Source of the DNA: Planctomycetota bacterium
Lineage (GTDB): Bacteria > Planctomycetota > UBA1135 > GCA-002686595
Direction: 5' to 3'
Assembly (NCBI GenBank): GCA_016779205.1
Contig: JADHOC010000003.1
Coordinates: 62,001 to 126,000, forward strand
DNA: 64,000 bases
Part shown: in pieces, positions 1 to 8,126 of the stretch
How the letters are laid out: every line of letters starts with the position of its first letter
Position numbering within the stretch: position 1 is the first letter of the stretch
Program-made: the position numbers and the translations under genes
The notes under the pieces: generated by a model
What the model was told of the DNA's origin: nothing
Databases searched by the model: none
Seen by the model: the letters and a program-made list of their open reading frames with translations, nothing else

Positions 1-1272
1 GAGTCCATCTCCTTGCGCCTCGACCCTCCGAGCGCCGCGCTCGAGCCAGAGCGCTACACCGCCGAGTACCACTGGCGCCCCGAGACGACGCCGTTCGGAC
101 CGGATGGACGGGTGGTCCTTACCCTGACGGACCACTATTTCCCTCTCTTCGTGGAGGTAAACGACCGCGAAGGGACGCTCCTGGAATACTTCATTGGACA
201 GCACCCGGAGGAAGGAGAGGACTATCTCATCCCTCTCGAAGGGCCTCGGGTCCTGGAGGTGGACGTCCGGATTGGCGAATCCGTTCGCGAACTTGGGGAA
301 GACTGGCAGCTCATGCTTGTGGTGTTCCACCGCATGGCAAACGGCGACGACGCCATCGTGAACCTCGAGATCCCTGGAGAGGGCGTCTACGAGGTCCCGT
401 ACGCGCAGAGCGACGTCGTGGACGTTTGCCTCAAGGCTTGGAGGGAGCCCGAGCTGCACTCTTACGTCTCCAAGGAGGTCCGCCTTGCCCCCGAGGGGAG
501 GACCGCTTGCATCCTCCGCGCCGACGGCCCCCCTCCGCAGATCAAGGTCGTCGACGTGAGTGGAAAGGGACTGGCCAAGCACCACGTCCAGGTCCTCCGC
601 CTGCCCCGAAACACGGGGTGGCTCGACGGGGGCCGCACCGACGAGGAGGGCCTCCTGAGCATCGACCTCTCGAGGACCCGGACCAACTACTTGATGCTCT
701 CTGACGAGGGAGGAGGGAATATCCTCGGTCTCGACATCCCCTTGGACCTCTCCGAAGCCCGGTTGGACGAGGGCCCTGTCCTGATCCCCACGGCGCCGAC
801 CACCACGACGTACCTTCAGATGGAGCCCGGCAGCGGCGACCCGGGCGACGTCATCATCCGACTCGAAGGCGCTCGGACAGGCTTCGTCTACGCCGGCAGC
901 GCGCTGGACGAGAGCGGCCGCTCCCGCGAGTCAGAACTCATCGAGGGCAGCCAGGGCGAGGTCGTCCTCGACCTCGCCAGTCAGTGGTCCCCCACCCCCC
1001 GCTTCCCACTCAAGCCCGGACGTAACGCCTTCCGCGTCCACGCCACCGGCACCCTCACCCTCTCGTCCACCGACCACCTGGGCGCCGTCCGCTGCACCGA
1101 GTACGACCAGACCCTCGCCGACTGGAAGGCCGCCGACAACCTGGCCACCACCTCGTCCGGCACCCTCGTGGAGTGCACCGTCCCCATCGGCGCCTACGGG
1201 ATCACCTTCGCCGACGGCTCCACCTCCACCATCCACGTACGCAAGGGAGAGTCGATCCACGGGGGCCTCTGA
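1..1272 (+). CDS. Hypothetical protein, 5'-truncated by window edge
   Basis: The frame is open from the first base of the window to a TGA at 1270-1272, so the gene almost certainly starts upstream; a TTG at 13 is only the first possible start inside the window. About 424 residues are visible. I recognise no enzyme family. The protein is rich in beta-strand-like sequence. A stretch near residues 180-240 (VVDVSGKGL, then TDEEGLLSIDL) resembles the carboxypeptidase-regulatory-like or Ig-like beta sandwich seen in cell-surface proteins. No transmembrane segment is seen in the visible part. A surface or secreted role is a guess. The sequence immediately downstream carries a 34-bp repeat and no obvious terminator. 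Confidence 0.6.
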   Translation, partial: ESISLRLDPPSAALEPERYTAEYHWRPETTPFGPDGRVVLTLTDHYFPLFVEVNDREGTLLEYFIGQHPEEGEDYLIPLEGPRVLEVDVRIGESVRELGEDWQLMLVVFHRMANGDDAIVNLEIPGEGVYEVPYAQSDVVDVCLKAWREPELHSYVSKEVRLAPEGRTACILRADGPPPQIKVVDVSGKGLAKHHVQVLRLPRNTGWLDGGRTDEEGLLSIDLSRTRTNYLMLSDEGGGNILGLDIPLDLSEARLDEGPVLIPTAPTTTTYLQMEPGSGDPGDVIIRLEGARTGFVYAGSALDESGRSRESELIEGSQGEVVLDLASQWSPTPRFPLKPGRNAFRVHATGTLTLSSTDHLGAVRCTEYDQTLADWKAADNLATTSSGTLVECTVPIGAYGITFADGSTSTIHVRKGESIHGGL

Positions 1273-1287
1273 AGCCCGGTTCTGGGG

Positions 1288-1321
1288 CGTACGGAGTCGT
1301 AGCAACTATCGCGCACAACGC
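1288..1321 (+). repeat. 34-bp direct repeat, copy 1
   Basis: This 34-bp stretch recurs in the same orientation at 2614-2647 with a single mismatch (position 1316 is C, 2642 is A); the first 28 bases are identical. The two copies bracket the secreted-protein gene at 1619-2431. Copy 2 lies in frame with an IS91-type transposase remnant, so this copy may be the scar of a second element. Confidence 0.7.
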
Positions 1322-1618
1322 CCGGTGCCGGTCTATCCCGTCGGCCACTGAGCATGAGCTGCTCGCAGGCTATCCACCTATCCACGGGAGCATCGTGTGC
1401 TCACGCCGCGGGTCCATTCGTGGGTTCGGTCGAAGACTCGCGGCGATCGTCGGGACGGCTTCCGCCGCCTGGGCGGCCCGGCCGCTCCCCCCTCTTCTAC
1501 GGCAGCGCGGGCGCTCGAGCGGTGAGTGCGGGTCCGAGCATGGTCCCATCGGCCGAGATCGGCCGGGAGCTGCGCCTCGCGGGCGGCGCTGTGCGGCGTC
1601 GGGCGGAGGCCGCTGGGC
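1322..1618. other. Intergenic region without recognised gene
   Basis: This roughly 300-bp gap lies between the first direct repeat and the stop codon of the minus-strand secreted-protein gene. I see no coding frame that continues a known family and no terminator with a T tract. Two overlapping TATCCAC heptamers (1371-1377 and 1379-1385) are present but isolated. Confidence 0.4.
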
Positions 1619-2431
1619 TCACCGGAACGTGACCGCGACGGCGTCCGTGAAGTTGGACGTCGTGAGCCCGCCGAGCAGGCTGTCTCGGTGCCACGCCTGG
1701 AAGTGCCAGGTGTCGCCGGGCTGGACGGCGATCGGACCCGTGGGCTGGGGCAGGGCGGTGAGGTCGACCACGCCGCGGAAGACGCCGGCGGGGCCCGAGT
1801 TCAGGATCCCGACGCCGCGGCCGACGCTCCCCGTGACGCACAGGGTGCCCACGCTATTCGGGATGGGGCTGAGAGCGGCCGGCACCGCGGAGGTGATGAA
1901 GTAGCCGAAGGTGGAAGGGGGCAGCCCGCGGACGGTGAGCTCCAGGTCGTTCAGCGCGGCGTCGGCGCTGCCCAGGAGCGTCACCTCGCCTGGCCTGCCG
2001 GTGGAGTTCGGGACCGCGGGGGCGCAGTAGGTCGCGCCCACCGCCTCGCAGCGGTCCAGGGTCCCGTCGCCGTCGAGGTCCAGGGTCGGGTCCGCGGCGA
2101 TGTCGCAGGCGTCGGGGCGGCCGTCGCCGTCGCAGTCCGCGGCGCCCGCCGCGATCTCGCAGCTGTCCAGCACCCCGTCCCCGTCGCAGTCGCCCGCGGC
2201 CCCCGAGGCCACCTCGCACTCGTCGGGGATGGTGTTCCCGTTGCAGTCGGCGCTGGTGCCGGCCAGGAGGTCCTCGAAGTCGGGCACGCCGTCCCCGTCG
2301 AGATCCGCGGCGTGGATCCCCCTGGGGCCGTCCACCGCCGAGGTCACCTCCTGGGCCGGGCCGAAGCCCTGGGCCGACGCCGCCGCGGAGAGCGGCAGCG
2401 CGGCGGCGAAGGAGAGGGAGCGGAGCTTCAT
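1619..2431 (-). CDS. Secreted protein with EF-hand/thrombospondin-3-like Ca-binding repeats and shared C-terminal domain
   Basis: The 270-aa product begins with a clear signal peptide (MKLRSLSFAAALPLSAAASA, cleavage before QG). Residues ~40-115 hold a run of Asp-rich loops (DLDGDGVPD, DCNGNTIPDECE, DCDGDGVLDSCE, DCDGDGRPDACD, DLDGDGTLDRCE). These are the calcium-binding type found in dockerins and thrombospondin type 3 repeats. From ~residue 120 (YCAPAVPNSTG) to the end (SNFTDAVAVTFR) lies a ~140-aa domain also present at the C-termini of the proteins at 5615-8017, 16522-18153 and 42438-44231. The start is the ATG at 2431, placing the signal peptide at the N-terminus. The gene sits between two 34-bp direct repeats, which suggests mobility. 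Function is unknown; an extracellular calcium-stabilised role is inferred. Confidence 0.8.
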   Translation of the reverse strand: MKLRSLSFAAALPLSAAASAQGFGPAQEVTSAVDGPRGIHAADLDGDGVPDFEDLLAGTSADCNGNTIPDECEVASGAAGDCDGDGVLDSCEIAAGAADCDGDGRPDACDIAADPTLDLDGDGTLDRCEAVGATYCAPAVPNSTGRPGEVTLLGSADAALNDLELTVRGLPPSTFGYFITSAVPAALSPIPNSVGTLCVTGSVGRGVGILNSGPAGVFRGVVDLTALPQPTGPIAVQPGDTWHFQAWHRDSLLGGLTTSNFTDAVAVTFR

Positions 2432-2613
2432 GGGCGGGGGCGAGGGGCGCCTGAACTGTAGCGCCGCGGGGTGGGGAGCCCCGTGTTCGGGCGTGGGATC
2501 CGCGAGGCTCTCCTGGGTTGAGACCGTCGGCGCTGACGCCGTGTCGCCAACGCGTGGTCCGGGGGCGCGCGGCTATGCCTCGGCTGCCCAGATGTCCCAC
2601 GAGGACCCCAGGA

Positions 2614-2647
2614 CGTACGGAGTCGTAGCAACTATCGCGCAAAACGC
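2614..2647 (+). repeat. 34-bp direct repeat, copy 2
   Basis: This is the second copy of the repeat at 1288-1321. Read in the frame of the downstream IS91-type remnant it gives RSRSNYRAKR, which runs without a stop into TFAVDVLRCPTCGG. The repeat is therefore probably a piece of transposase coding sequence rather than a terminal repeat. Confidence 0.65.
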
Positions 2648-2818
2648 ACCTTCGCGGTGGACGTGCTGCGCTGCCCCACGTGCGGCGGCCGCCGCCACCG
2701 CCTCGCCACCCTCACCGACCCGCTCGTCGCGCGCCGGATCCTCCACCATCTGCGTCTCCGCGCCGAGCCCCCACCCCTGGCGCCCGCACGATCCGAGCCC
2801 CAGCTGCGCTTCGCCTGA
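2645..2818 (+). pseudogene. IS91-family transposase remnant (C-terminal ~57 codons)
   Basis: The frame ending in TGA at 2816-2818 reads TFAVDVLRCPTCGGRRHRL, then ATLTDPLVARRILHHL and later PPPLAPAR. This is the characteristic C-terminus of IS91/ISCR-type rolling-circle transposases, which end with a DVLxCPxCGGR motif, an I-xDP-xxIxxIL-xHL helix and a PPPLAPAR stretch. The catalytic Y2 HUH domain and zinc-finger N-terminus are absent, so the gene is a dead fragment. Upstream homology appears limited to the 34-bp repeat. Elements of this family mobilise flanking DNA by one-ended transposition. That could explain the neighbouring partial duplication of the cyclase gene and the placement of the secreted-protein gene between repeats; that link is inference. 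Confidence 0.75.
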
Positions 2819-2940
2819 TCCGCCGCTCCAGGGCCACCGCAGCGCGCCCCGATCGACGCCGACGCCCCTCCCTTCTGTTCCCCTTCAACCACCCCCCCAC
2901 GATCCGCTGCTCCGCCAACTGGCAGCTTGGATCGCTTATC

Positions 2941-3106
2941 CCCCAGGAGCCGGCGCGCGGCGCCCAGCGCCGAGACGGTGAAGACCACCGGGTAGAGCTC
3001 CTCGTGGTACCAGAGCTGGGCGAAGTAGAGCCCGATGGGTGAGCGCGGGAACGTCCGGCCTCCGTCGGTCCGCTCGGTGAGCCAGCGGGCGGCGCGGCGG
3101 ACCCGA
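2941..3106 (-). pseudogene. Duplicated 3' fragment of squalene-hopene-cyclase-like gene
   Basis: These 166 bp align without gaps to 3679-3844, the 3' end of the cyclase-like gene at 3661-5547, at roughly nine identical bases in ten and a constant offset of 738 bp. Translated on the minus strand it gives AARWLTERTDGGRTFPRSPI, then YFAQLWYHEELYP and VVFTVSALGAARRLLG. These match the intact protein's C-terminus with a few substitutions. The rest of the cyclase is missing, so it is a non-functional remnant. It abuts the stop codon of the small membrane protein gene (3114-3467), which is thus sandwiched between the two copies. Confidence 0.85.
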
Positions 3107-3113
3107 CGGACGG

Positions 3114-3467
3114 CTACTCTGCGGGTGACTTCGCAGGACCGATCACGTCGCTGTCCTCCAGCAACGCCACAAGAGCATCCTGACGGCAGCGCACATCCAG
3201 GTACAGCGCGACGACCAGCAGAACGCCAAAGGTGCCTAACAGAAACACGGCGTGCTCGAGGTCCTCGACCATGATTCCGACAGCACCCGGGAGCAGGAAG
3301 AACAGGAAGAGCAGCCTCATGGGCTTCGGGAGCCCCGGGGCGCGCTGGGCTGGTGCCCGGAAGAGCGGGGCATGGAGCACGGCGAGGAACTTCTGCCGCC
3401 GGATGACCTCCTTCAGCAGGCGGGCGGCATCGTCTTCGATCGGGGCGGTGGAGGAGGACTCAGACAT
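3114..3467 (-). CDS. Small two-TM membrane protein, hypothetical
   Basis: I place the start at the ATG at 3467 (MSESSSTAPIEDDAARLLKE), giving 117 aa; the frame stays open further upstream to 3560, but that sequence is Arg/Pro-rich and not protein-like. A charged helical N-terminus (~residues 10-35) is followed by two hydrophobic segments, one around MRLLFLFFLLPGAVGIMV and one around VFLLGTFGVLLVVALYL. The tail is acidic (ALLEDSDVIGPAKS). The topology suggests both termini in the cytoplasm. No family is recognised. It lies between the broken and intact copies of the cyclase 3' end, so it was probably carried in or displaced by the same rearrangement. Confidence 0.6.
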   Translation of the reverse strand: MSESSSTAPIEDDAARLLKEVIRRQKFLAVLHAPLFRAPAQRAPGLPKPMRLLFLFFLLPGAVGIMVEDLEHAVFLLGTFGVLLVVALYLDVRCRQDALVALLEDSDVIGPAKSPAE

Positions 3468-3660
3468 GGGACCGGAGGCGAGAGGGCGCGGAGCGTTTGG
3501 GATGTTCTGGGGACGCCGCATTCGGCGCGCTCTTCCCGGTGTTTGCCCAGAACTTCTCACCCCCGCGGAGCGGCGGAGGCCGCCGGCGGACCTGGCGGAC
3601 CATAGACGTCGCCCTGGGCCTCGACGACACGGTCACGGCGGGAGGGCCCCCTCGGACGCG

Positions 3661-5547
3661 TCAACTCCGGGCTGACGGCCCCAGGAGCCGGCGCGCGGCG
3701 CTGAGGCCGGAGGCGGTGAAGACCACCGGGTAGAGCTCCTCGTGGTACCAGAGCTGCGCGAAGTAGAGCCCGATGGGCGTGCGCGGGAACGATCGGCCGC
3801 CGTCGGTCCGCTCGGTGAGCCAGCGGGCGGCGCGGCCGACCCGGTCGAGGTCACCCTCCTCCCCCAGGCCAGCCTCCACGAGGTCCACCAGGGCCTCGAG
3901 CGCGAGGCCGGTCTCCTCGACGGTCGGGGTGAGCCCCGGGGCGCCGCCGAAGCCGCCGTCGGCGCCCTGGGCGGACCGCAGCCACGCGGCCCCCCGCTCG
4001 AGGGCGGCCCGCCAGCCCTCGGCGGATCCTCCGGCGACCCGCACCCCGGCCGCGCGCAGGACGCGGCTGGTGCCGTAGAGGGGGTTGAGCTTCTCCGGGT
4101 GCTCCTGGTTGCCGAACCAGAGCGGGGTCCACGAGCCGTCGGGAGACTGCCGCCGGACGAGGAACCCGACGGCCCGGACCCGCGCCCGCTCCATCCGGCG
4201 GCCGAGGTCACCCGCCGCCGGCCCGTCGAGCGCACCTTCCCACACGTCGAACGCCCGCAGCGCATGGGCGGTGAGGTCCGCGCAGCTCTGGTCGAAGGGG
4301 AGCCGGCCCCACCCCCTGCAGAAGGTCGGGATGCCGCCGTCCCGGTTCTGCAGGTCGACCACCCAGCGGAGCCCCGCGACGGCCGCCGCGCGCGCCCCGG
4401 GCGAGGGCGTGTCCCCCTCGAGGAGTCGGAGGGCGATCAGGGCTCCCGGCGTATCGTCCGCGTCCGGCACGCCGCCGGGGAGGTCGGTCCAGGCCCAGCC
4501 CCCCGGGGCCGCGCCGGTGAACGGGTGCCGCACGGTGTGCTGCTGATCGAGGAGCCACCCCTTGATGCGCTCGGCGCCCTCGAAGCCCGCGCCGAGCGCC
4601 CCCACCGAGAGGGTCGTTCCCCAGGTGGCGAGGTCAGTGTCGATGGGCCACGACCCGTCCGCGCGCACGGACGCCCGAAGGAACGAGAGGCCCCGGGAGA
4701 CCACCTGATGTTGGACCTCACCGATCGCCACCAGGGAGAGCGTGACGAAGCTGGTGAGGGGCGTCGCCTCGAGGAAGCCGCCGTTCTCGGGCTGGATCCC
4801 CGTGAGCACCCGGAGCGTGCGCGGCGCCAGGGCCCGGCGCAGGAGGCGAGCGACGGGGTTGCGGCTCGGCCGGTGGTGGGCGATGCCCTGGCCGATGGCG
4901 ATCAGCGCAGGCAGCGCGTAGCTCACGACCGGGAGACCCAGGAACCGGAAGAGCCCCTGGGGCAGCGCCGCGACCTCGAAGGGCAGGGGGCGCACCACCC
5001 TCCAGGGGTCGGGGTCCTCCGCGAAGGCGCCACCGATGGTGCAGGCCGCCAGGATCGGCACGGCGAAGGTGCGGTCCTCGCCGTAGATCTCCTCCAGCGC
5101 AGCCGCGAGGCGAGTGGAGTCCGGGCGCGCCCCGCCCAGGGCCTCCCTGAGCCAGCCGTCCGCGTGGGTCCACGCCCGCTCCACGGCCTCGTCGGCGGGC
5201 AGCCCGAGGCCCGGCCCGAGCGCCATCCACGCGAGCGCGGTGGTGGAGAGGTTGCTCGGGGAGTCGGTGGTGTCCCCGAAGCCGCCGTCCGGGGACGGGT
5301 TCGCGGCGAGCCAGGCCCGTCCGCGCCCGGCGAGCCCCTGGAGGTCGGCGCGCTCGGGAGACCCGCCGGGGAGGGCGCCGGCCGCGCCCGCCAGGGCCGC
5401 CACCGCCGTGGAGGTGGAGAGCGCGCTGGAGGAGAGCTCCCCCCTCCAGTGGCCGGCGTCTCCGCGGCGATCGAGCAACGACGCCCGCGCCCGGCCGAGC
5501 GCGTCGTCGAGCCAGAGGAGGCCGTCGGGATCGAGGGGTGCCCCCAT
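3661..5547 (-). CDS. Squalene-hopene cyclase family triterpene cyclase
   Basis: The 628-aa length matches squalene-hopene cyclases (about 630 aa). The catalytic DxDD motif is present as PDADDTPGAL near residues 361-364; in this family its central Asp protonates the terminal alkene or epoxide. QW-type repeats are visible (LQNRDGGIPTF, RQSPDGSWTPLWFGNQ, RSAQGADGGFGG). The LPFDQSCADLTAHALRAF stretch is typical of class II cyclases. The protein probably acts at the membrane on squalene or a related linear isoprenoid to make a polycyclic lipid. The region after the QW repeats (PLWFGNQEHPEKLNPLYGTS) departs from canonical SHC sequences, so the substrate may differ. It begins at the ATG at 5547. It lies downstream of the isoprenoid-related cluster at 8.1-16.3 kb, separated by a secreted-protein gene. 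A 3' fragment is duplicated at 2941-3106. Confidence 0.85.
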   Translation of the reverse strand: MGAPLDPDGLLWLDDALGRARASLLDRRGDAGHWRGELSSSALSTSTAVAALAGAAGALPGGSPERADLQGLAGRGRAWLAANPSPDGGFGDTTDSPSNLSTTALAWMALGPGLGLPADEAVERAWTHADGWLREALGGARPDSTRLAAALEEIYGEDRTFAVPILAACTIGGAFAEDPDPWRVVRPLPFEVAALPQGLFRFLGLPVVSYALPALIAIGQGIAHHRPSRNPVARLLRRALAPRTLRVLTGIQPENGGFLEATPLTSFVTLSLVAIGEVQHQVVSRGLSFLRASVRADGSWPIDTDLATWGTTLSVGALGAGFEGAERIKGWLLDQQHTVRHPFTGAAPGGWAWTDLPGGVPDADDTPGALIALRLLEGDTPSPGARAAAVAGLRWVVDLQNRDGGIPTFCRGWGRLPFDQSCADLTAHALRAFDVWEGALDGPAAGDLGRRMERARVRAVGFLVRRQSPDGSWTPLWFGNQEHPEKLNPLYGTSRVLRAAGVRVAGGSAEGWRAALERGAAWLRSAQGADGGFGGAPGLTPTVEETGLALEALVDLVEAGLGEEGDLDRVGRAARWLTERTDGGRSFPRTPIGLYFAQLWYHEELYPVVFTASGLSAARRLLGPSARS

Positions 5548-5614
5548 GGAGCCGGAGTATACGGGCGGCGGCGGGCTCGACGGCGCGCCGCCGCCCCCCT
5601 CGGCCGGACGCCCC

Positions 5615-8017
5615 CTATTCGAAGGTGACCCGCACGGCGTCCGTGAAGTTCGACGAGGTGATGCCGAAGACCAGCTGGTCGCGGAACCAGCACTGGAACC
5701 GCCAGGTCTCCCCGGGGAGGACCGCGGTGGGCGGCGTGATCGGGATCGAGGAGAGGTCGACGGGGATCGAGAAGCGGCCCTCGGCGCCCGAGCTCATCAC
5801 CTGGGAGCGGAAGCGCGCGATGGTGCCGCCGAGGCAGAGGTTGCCCTGGCTCCCCCCCGGCTGGGCCGCGAAGCCCTCGTCCAGGGACGCGAGCATGTAG
5901 CCCGAGGTGTGGAGGGGCATGGAGCTCGCCTCGAGCGTCAGGTCATCGTCGGCGACCACGGCGCTCCCGAGGGCTCGGAGGACAGCGGGCGCCCCGCTGG
6001 AGTTGACGATCGCGGGCGAGCAGTAGCGCTCCCCCAACACCGGCACCCCGGGGACGATGGCCGCAGCGGTGAGCAGGTTCTCGAGCCCCGGCGCGAACAG
6101 CTCCAGGTCCACGGCGCCCGCCACCGGCGGCGCGCTCGCCGTGACGGTGAAGCCGTACAGCGTCCCCCAGCGCAGGGCGTTGCCGTCCGGGTTCACCGCG
6201 TGCCCCGGCGTGGCCCACTCCATGGCGCCCGCCGCGACGGTGAACGCCCAGTCGGTCCCGTCGTAGGGCTCGCCTGAGTGGTAGTCCACGTCGTGGAACG
6301 CCGCGCCCGTGACCGTGCTCCCCGCCGCCACCGGGACCCGCAGGCTCCGGGCGGCGCGCGCCGAGGTCTCGTTGTGCACGGCGTACTCGTAGCGCCAGGT
6401 CCCGTCCCCGTTGTCATGGGCGCGGGAGCCCACGTGGATCACCCCGTCCCCCGCCGCCGCGACGGTCGAGATCTGCACCTCGGGGTCGTCCGCTCGCCAG
6501 GCGAAGATCGCCGGCTCCCCCACGCTCGTGGCACCTGCGATCGCGAGCCCCAGGCCCCCAGCGACCGGCCCGTTGGGCTGGGCGTCCGCCCAGGAGCAGT
6601 TGTTGTTCTGGTTCCCCGCCTGGGCGTCGTCCGGGGTCACGTACTGCCCCTCAACGACGTACCGCGCCGTCGGGTGAAGCGCCGGGTCCACGTCCTGGGT
6701 GGGCACCTGCAGGCGCTTGTAGATCACATCACCCGTCTGGCCCTGGGTGCCGAAGGGGTAGGCGAAGAGCCCGGTCCAGGGGTTCACCTCCGAGCGCGGC
6801 CCGAGCCCGCTCTGGGCGCCGTTGATGGTGGCGCCGTAGGGATCCGAGCAGCCGATGCCCATGATCTGATTGGAGCCGGGGTTGATGCAGGTGCAGCACA
6901 GGCTCCCCGTGGCCGAGGCGAACCCGTGCTTGAGCCACGACATCCCCAGCTGCCGGATCGCGCCGTCCTCGATGCGGTAGAGGTTCTGGCCGATGACCGG
7001 GTGGAAGCGGTTGCTCCCGTTCCAGTTCATGGTGGCGTCCCCCACGTTGCAGGCGGTGGTGGCGAGGGCGAAGGCGCTCATCTCGGCCGCGCCGCCGTAG
7101 CTCTGGATGGCCGGCAGGTCGCCGATGATCACGTCCGGGCCCGAGGGCGGGGAGGAGCAGTTGACCCCGCTCCCCGCGGAGATCGTGGCGGCGAAGACCC
7201 CGCCCGCGGACTCGTTGAAGCCCCCCATGCGGAGCAGGTAGGTGTTGCCTGCGATGGCCGGGAAGGTCACGCGCGTCTGGATACTGCAGGCGTCGTCGTT
7301 GCAGGCGATGGGCGCCGCCGTGGGGCACGCCGCGCCGTCATAGACGGCGATCGTCGTGTCGAAGCTCGCCTGGCAGGTGTTGACCTCGGTGGACCCGTCC
7401 ACGGTCGCGGTCCACAGGTACCACACGTCCCGGAAGATCTGGCCGCCCGAGCCGCAGCCGTCCGCCACGCCCTCCGTCATGGCCTGGGTGGTGTCCATCG
7501 GGAAGACGCCGAAGCCCGTGATGGGCGCGGGGTTCGCGCAGGTGTCGTTCGAGACCCCCGTCACCGAGCTGATGGTGAGCGTCGCCGTCCCGCGCGCCAC
7601 GTCGTTCCAGCCCCCGACCCGGACGAGGTAATCCACCCCCGCCACCGCGGTGAACGCCACCCTCGAGCGGAGCGCGCACTGGTCGTCGTTGCACACGATC
7701 GGCGCCGCCGTCGCGCAGCTCTCGTCGGGGTAGACCGCCACGGTCGTGTCGAAGGTCGCCGCGGCGCAGGTGTCCATCTGCACCGTCCCGCTCACGGTGC
7801 TCGTCCACCGGAACCACACGTCGTTGTGGATCTGGCCGTTCTCACCGCAGCCGTTCGCGGGGCCGTCGGTCGCGGCGAGGGAGGTGTCCACGGGGAAGGC
7901 CCCCGTGGCCGTGATCGGCTGGGCGAAGACGCAGAGGTCCGCGCCCTGGGCGCCCGCGTTCGGCGCGAGGGCCGCCAGGAAGAGGGTGGAGAGCGGCGCG
8001 AGGGGGAAGACCTTCAT
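5615..8017 (-). CDS. Large secreted protein with two pre-peptidase-like repeats and shared C-terminal domain
   Basis: The 800-aa product starts with a signal peptide (FPLAPLSTLFLAALAPNAGA, cleavage before QGADLC). Residues ~25-155 and ~155-285 are two copies of a beta domain. Each has a G-x-FPxDT segment, VWFRWT or VWYLWT, FDTTIAVY-type strands and a CNDDxC motif. These resemble pre-peptidase C-terminal (PPC) domains. A central region (~285-650) contains conserved-looking Cys and Trp stretches (LCCTCINPGSNQIMGIGCSD, SEVNPWTGLFAYPFG, AVHNETSARAARSLRVP) that I cannot assign; the last resembles an extracellular beta sandwich. The C-terminal ~140 residues from YCSPAIVNSSG to SNFTDAVRVTFE are the domain shared with three other secreted proteins here. 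Extracellular structural or adhesive function is inferred. Confidence 0.85.
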   Translation of the reverse strand: MKVFPLAPLSTLFLAALAPNAGAQGADLCVFAQPITATGAFPVDTSLAATDGPANGCGENGQIHNDVWFRWTSTVSGTVQMDTCAAATFDTTVAVYPDESCATAAPIVCNDDQCALRSRVAFTAVAGVDYLVRVGGWNDVARGTATLTISSVTGVSNDTCANPAPITGFGVFPMDTTQAMTEGVADGCGSGGQIFRDVWYLWTATVDGSTEVNTCQASFDTTIAVYDGAACPTAAPIACNDDACSIQTRVTFPAIAGNTYLLRMGGFNESAGGVFAATISAGSGVNCSSPPSGPDVIIGDLPAIQSYGGAAEMSAFALATTACNVGDATMNWNGSNRFHPVIGQNLYRIEDGAIRQLGMSWLKHGFASATGSLCCTCINPGSNQIMGIGCSDPYGATINGAQSGLGPRSEVNPWTGLFAYPFGTQGQTGDVIYKRLQVPTQDVDPALHPTARYVVEGQYVTPDDAQAGNQNNNCSWADAQPNGPVAGGLGLAIAGATSVGEPAIFAWRADDPEVQISTVAAAGDGVIHVGSRAHDNGDGTWRYEYAVHNETSARAARSLRVPVAAGSTVTGAAFHDVDYHSGEPYDGTDWAFTVAAGAMEWATPGHAVNPDGNALRWGTLYGFTVTASAPPVAGAVDLELFAPGLENLLTAAAIVPGVPVLGERYCSPAIVNSSGAPAVLRALGSAVVADDDLTLEASSMPLHTSGYMLASLDEGFAAQPGGSQGNLCLGGTIARFRSQVMSSGAEGRFSIPVDLSSIPITPPTAVLPGETWRFQCWFRDQLVFGITSSNFTDAVRVTFE

Positions 8018-8126
8018 GGCTCGACCGTAAGCGCAGGGCTTCGAAACATGAAGGACATCGGCTCCTGGAGGCCCTGGAGAGGCCCTCGCTCCGATCCCAG
8101 CGCCGCCCTGGGGCGCGGCGCGCGCG

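Noticed and set aside
1371-1385. Two TATCCAC heptamers resembling DnaA boxes
   Set aside because: Only two imperfect copies, no AT-rich unwinding region and no dnaA, dnaN or gidA nearby, so no origin can be supported.
1288-2647. Integron attC sites flanking a gene cassette
   Set aside because: The repeats lack the RYYYAAC and GTTRRRY core pair and a foldable attC stem. The second copy reads as transposase coding sequence instead, and no integrase is present.
2645-2818. A functional IS91 transposase
   Set aside because: Only the last ~57 codons exist; the catalytic domain is missing.
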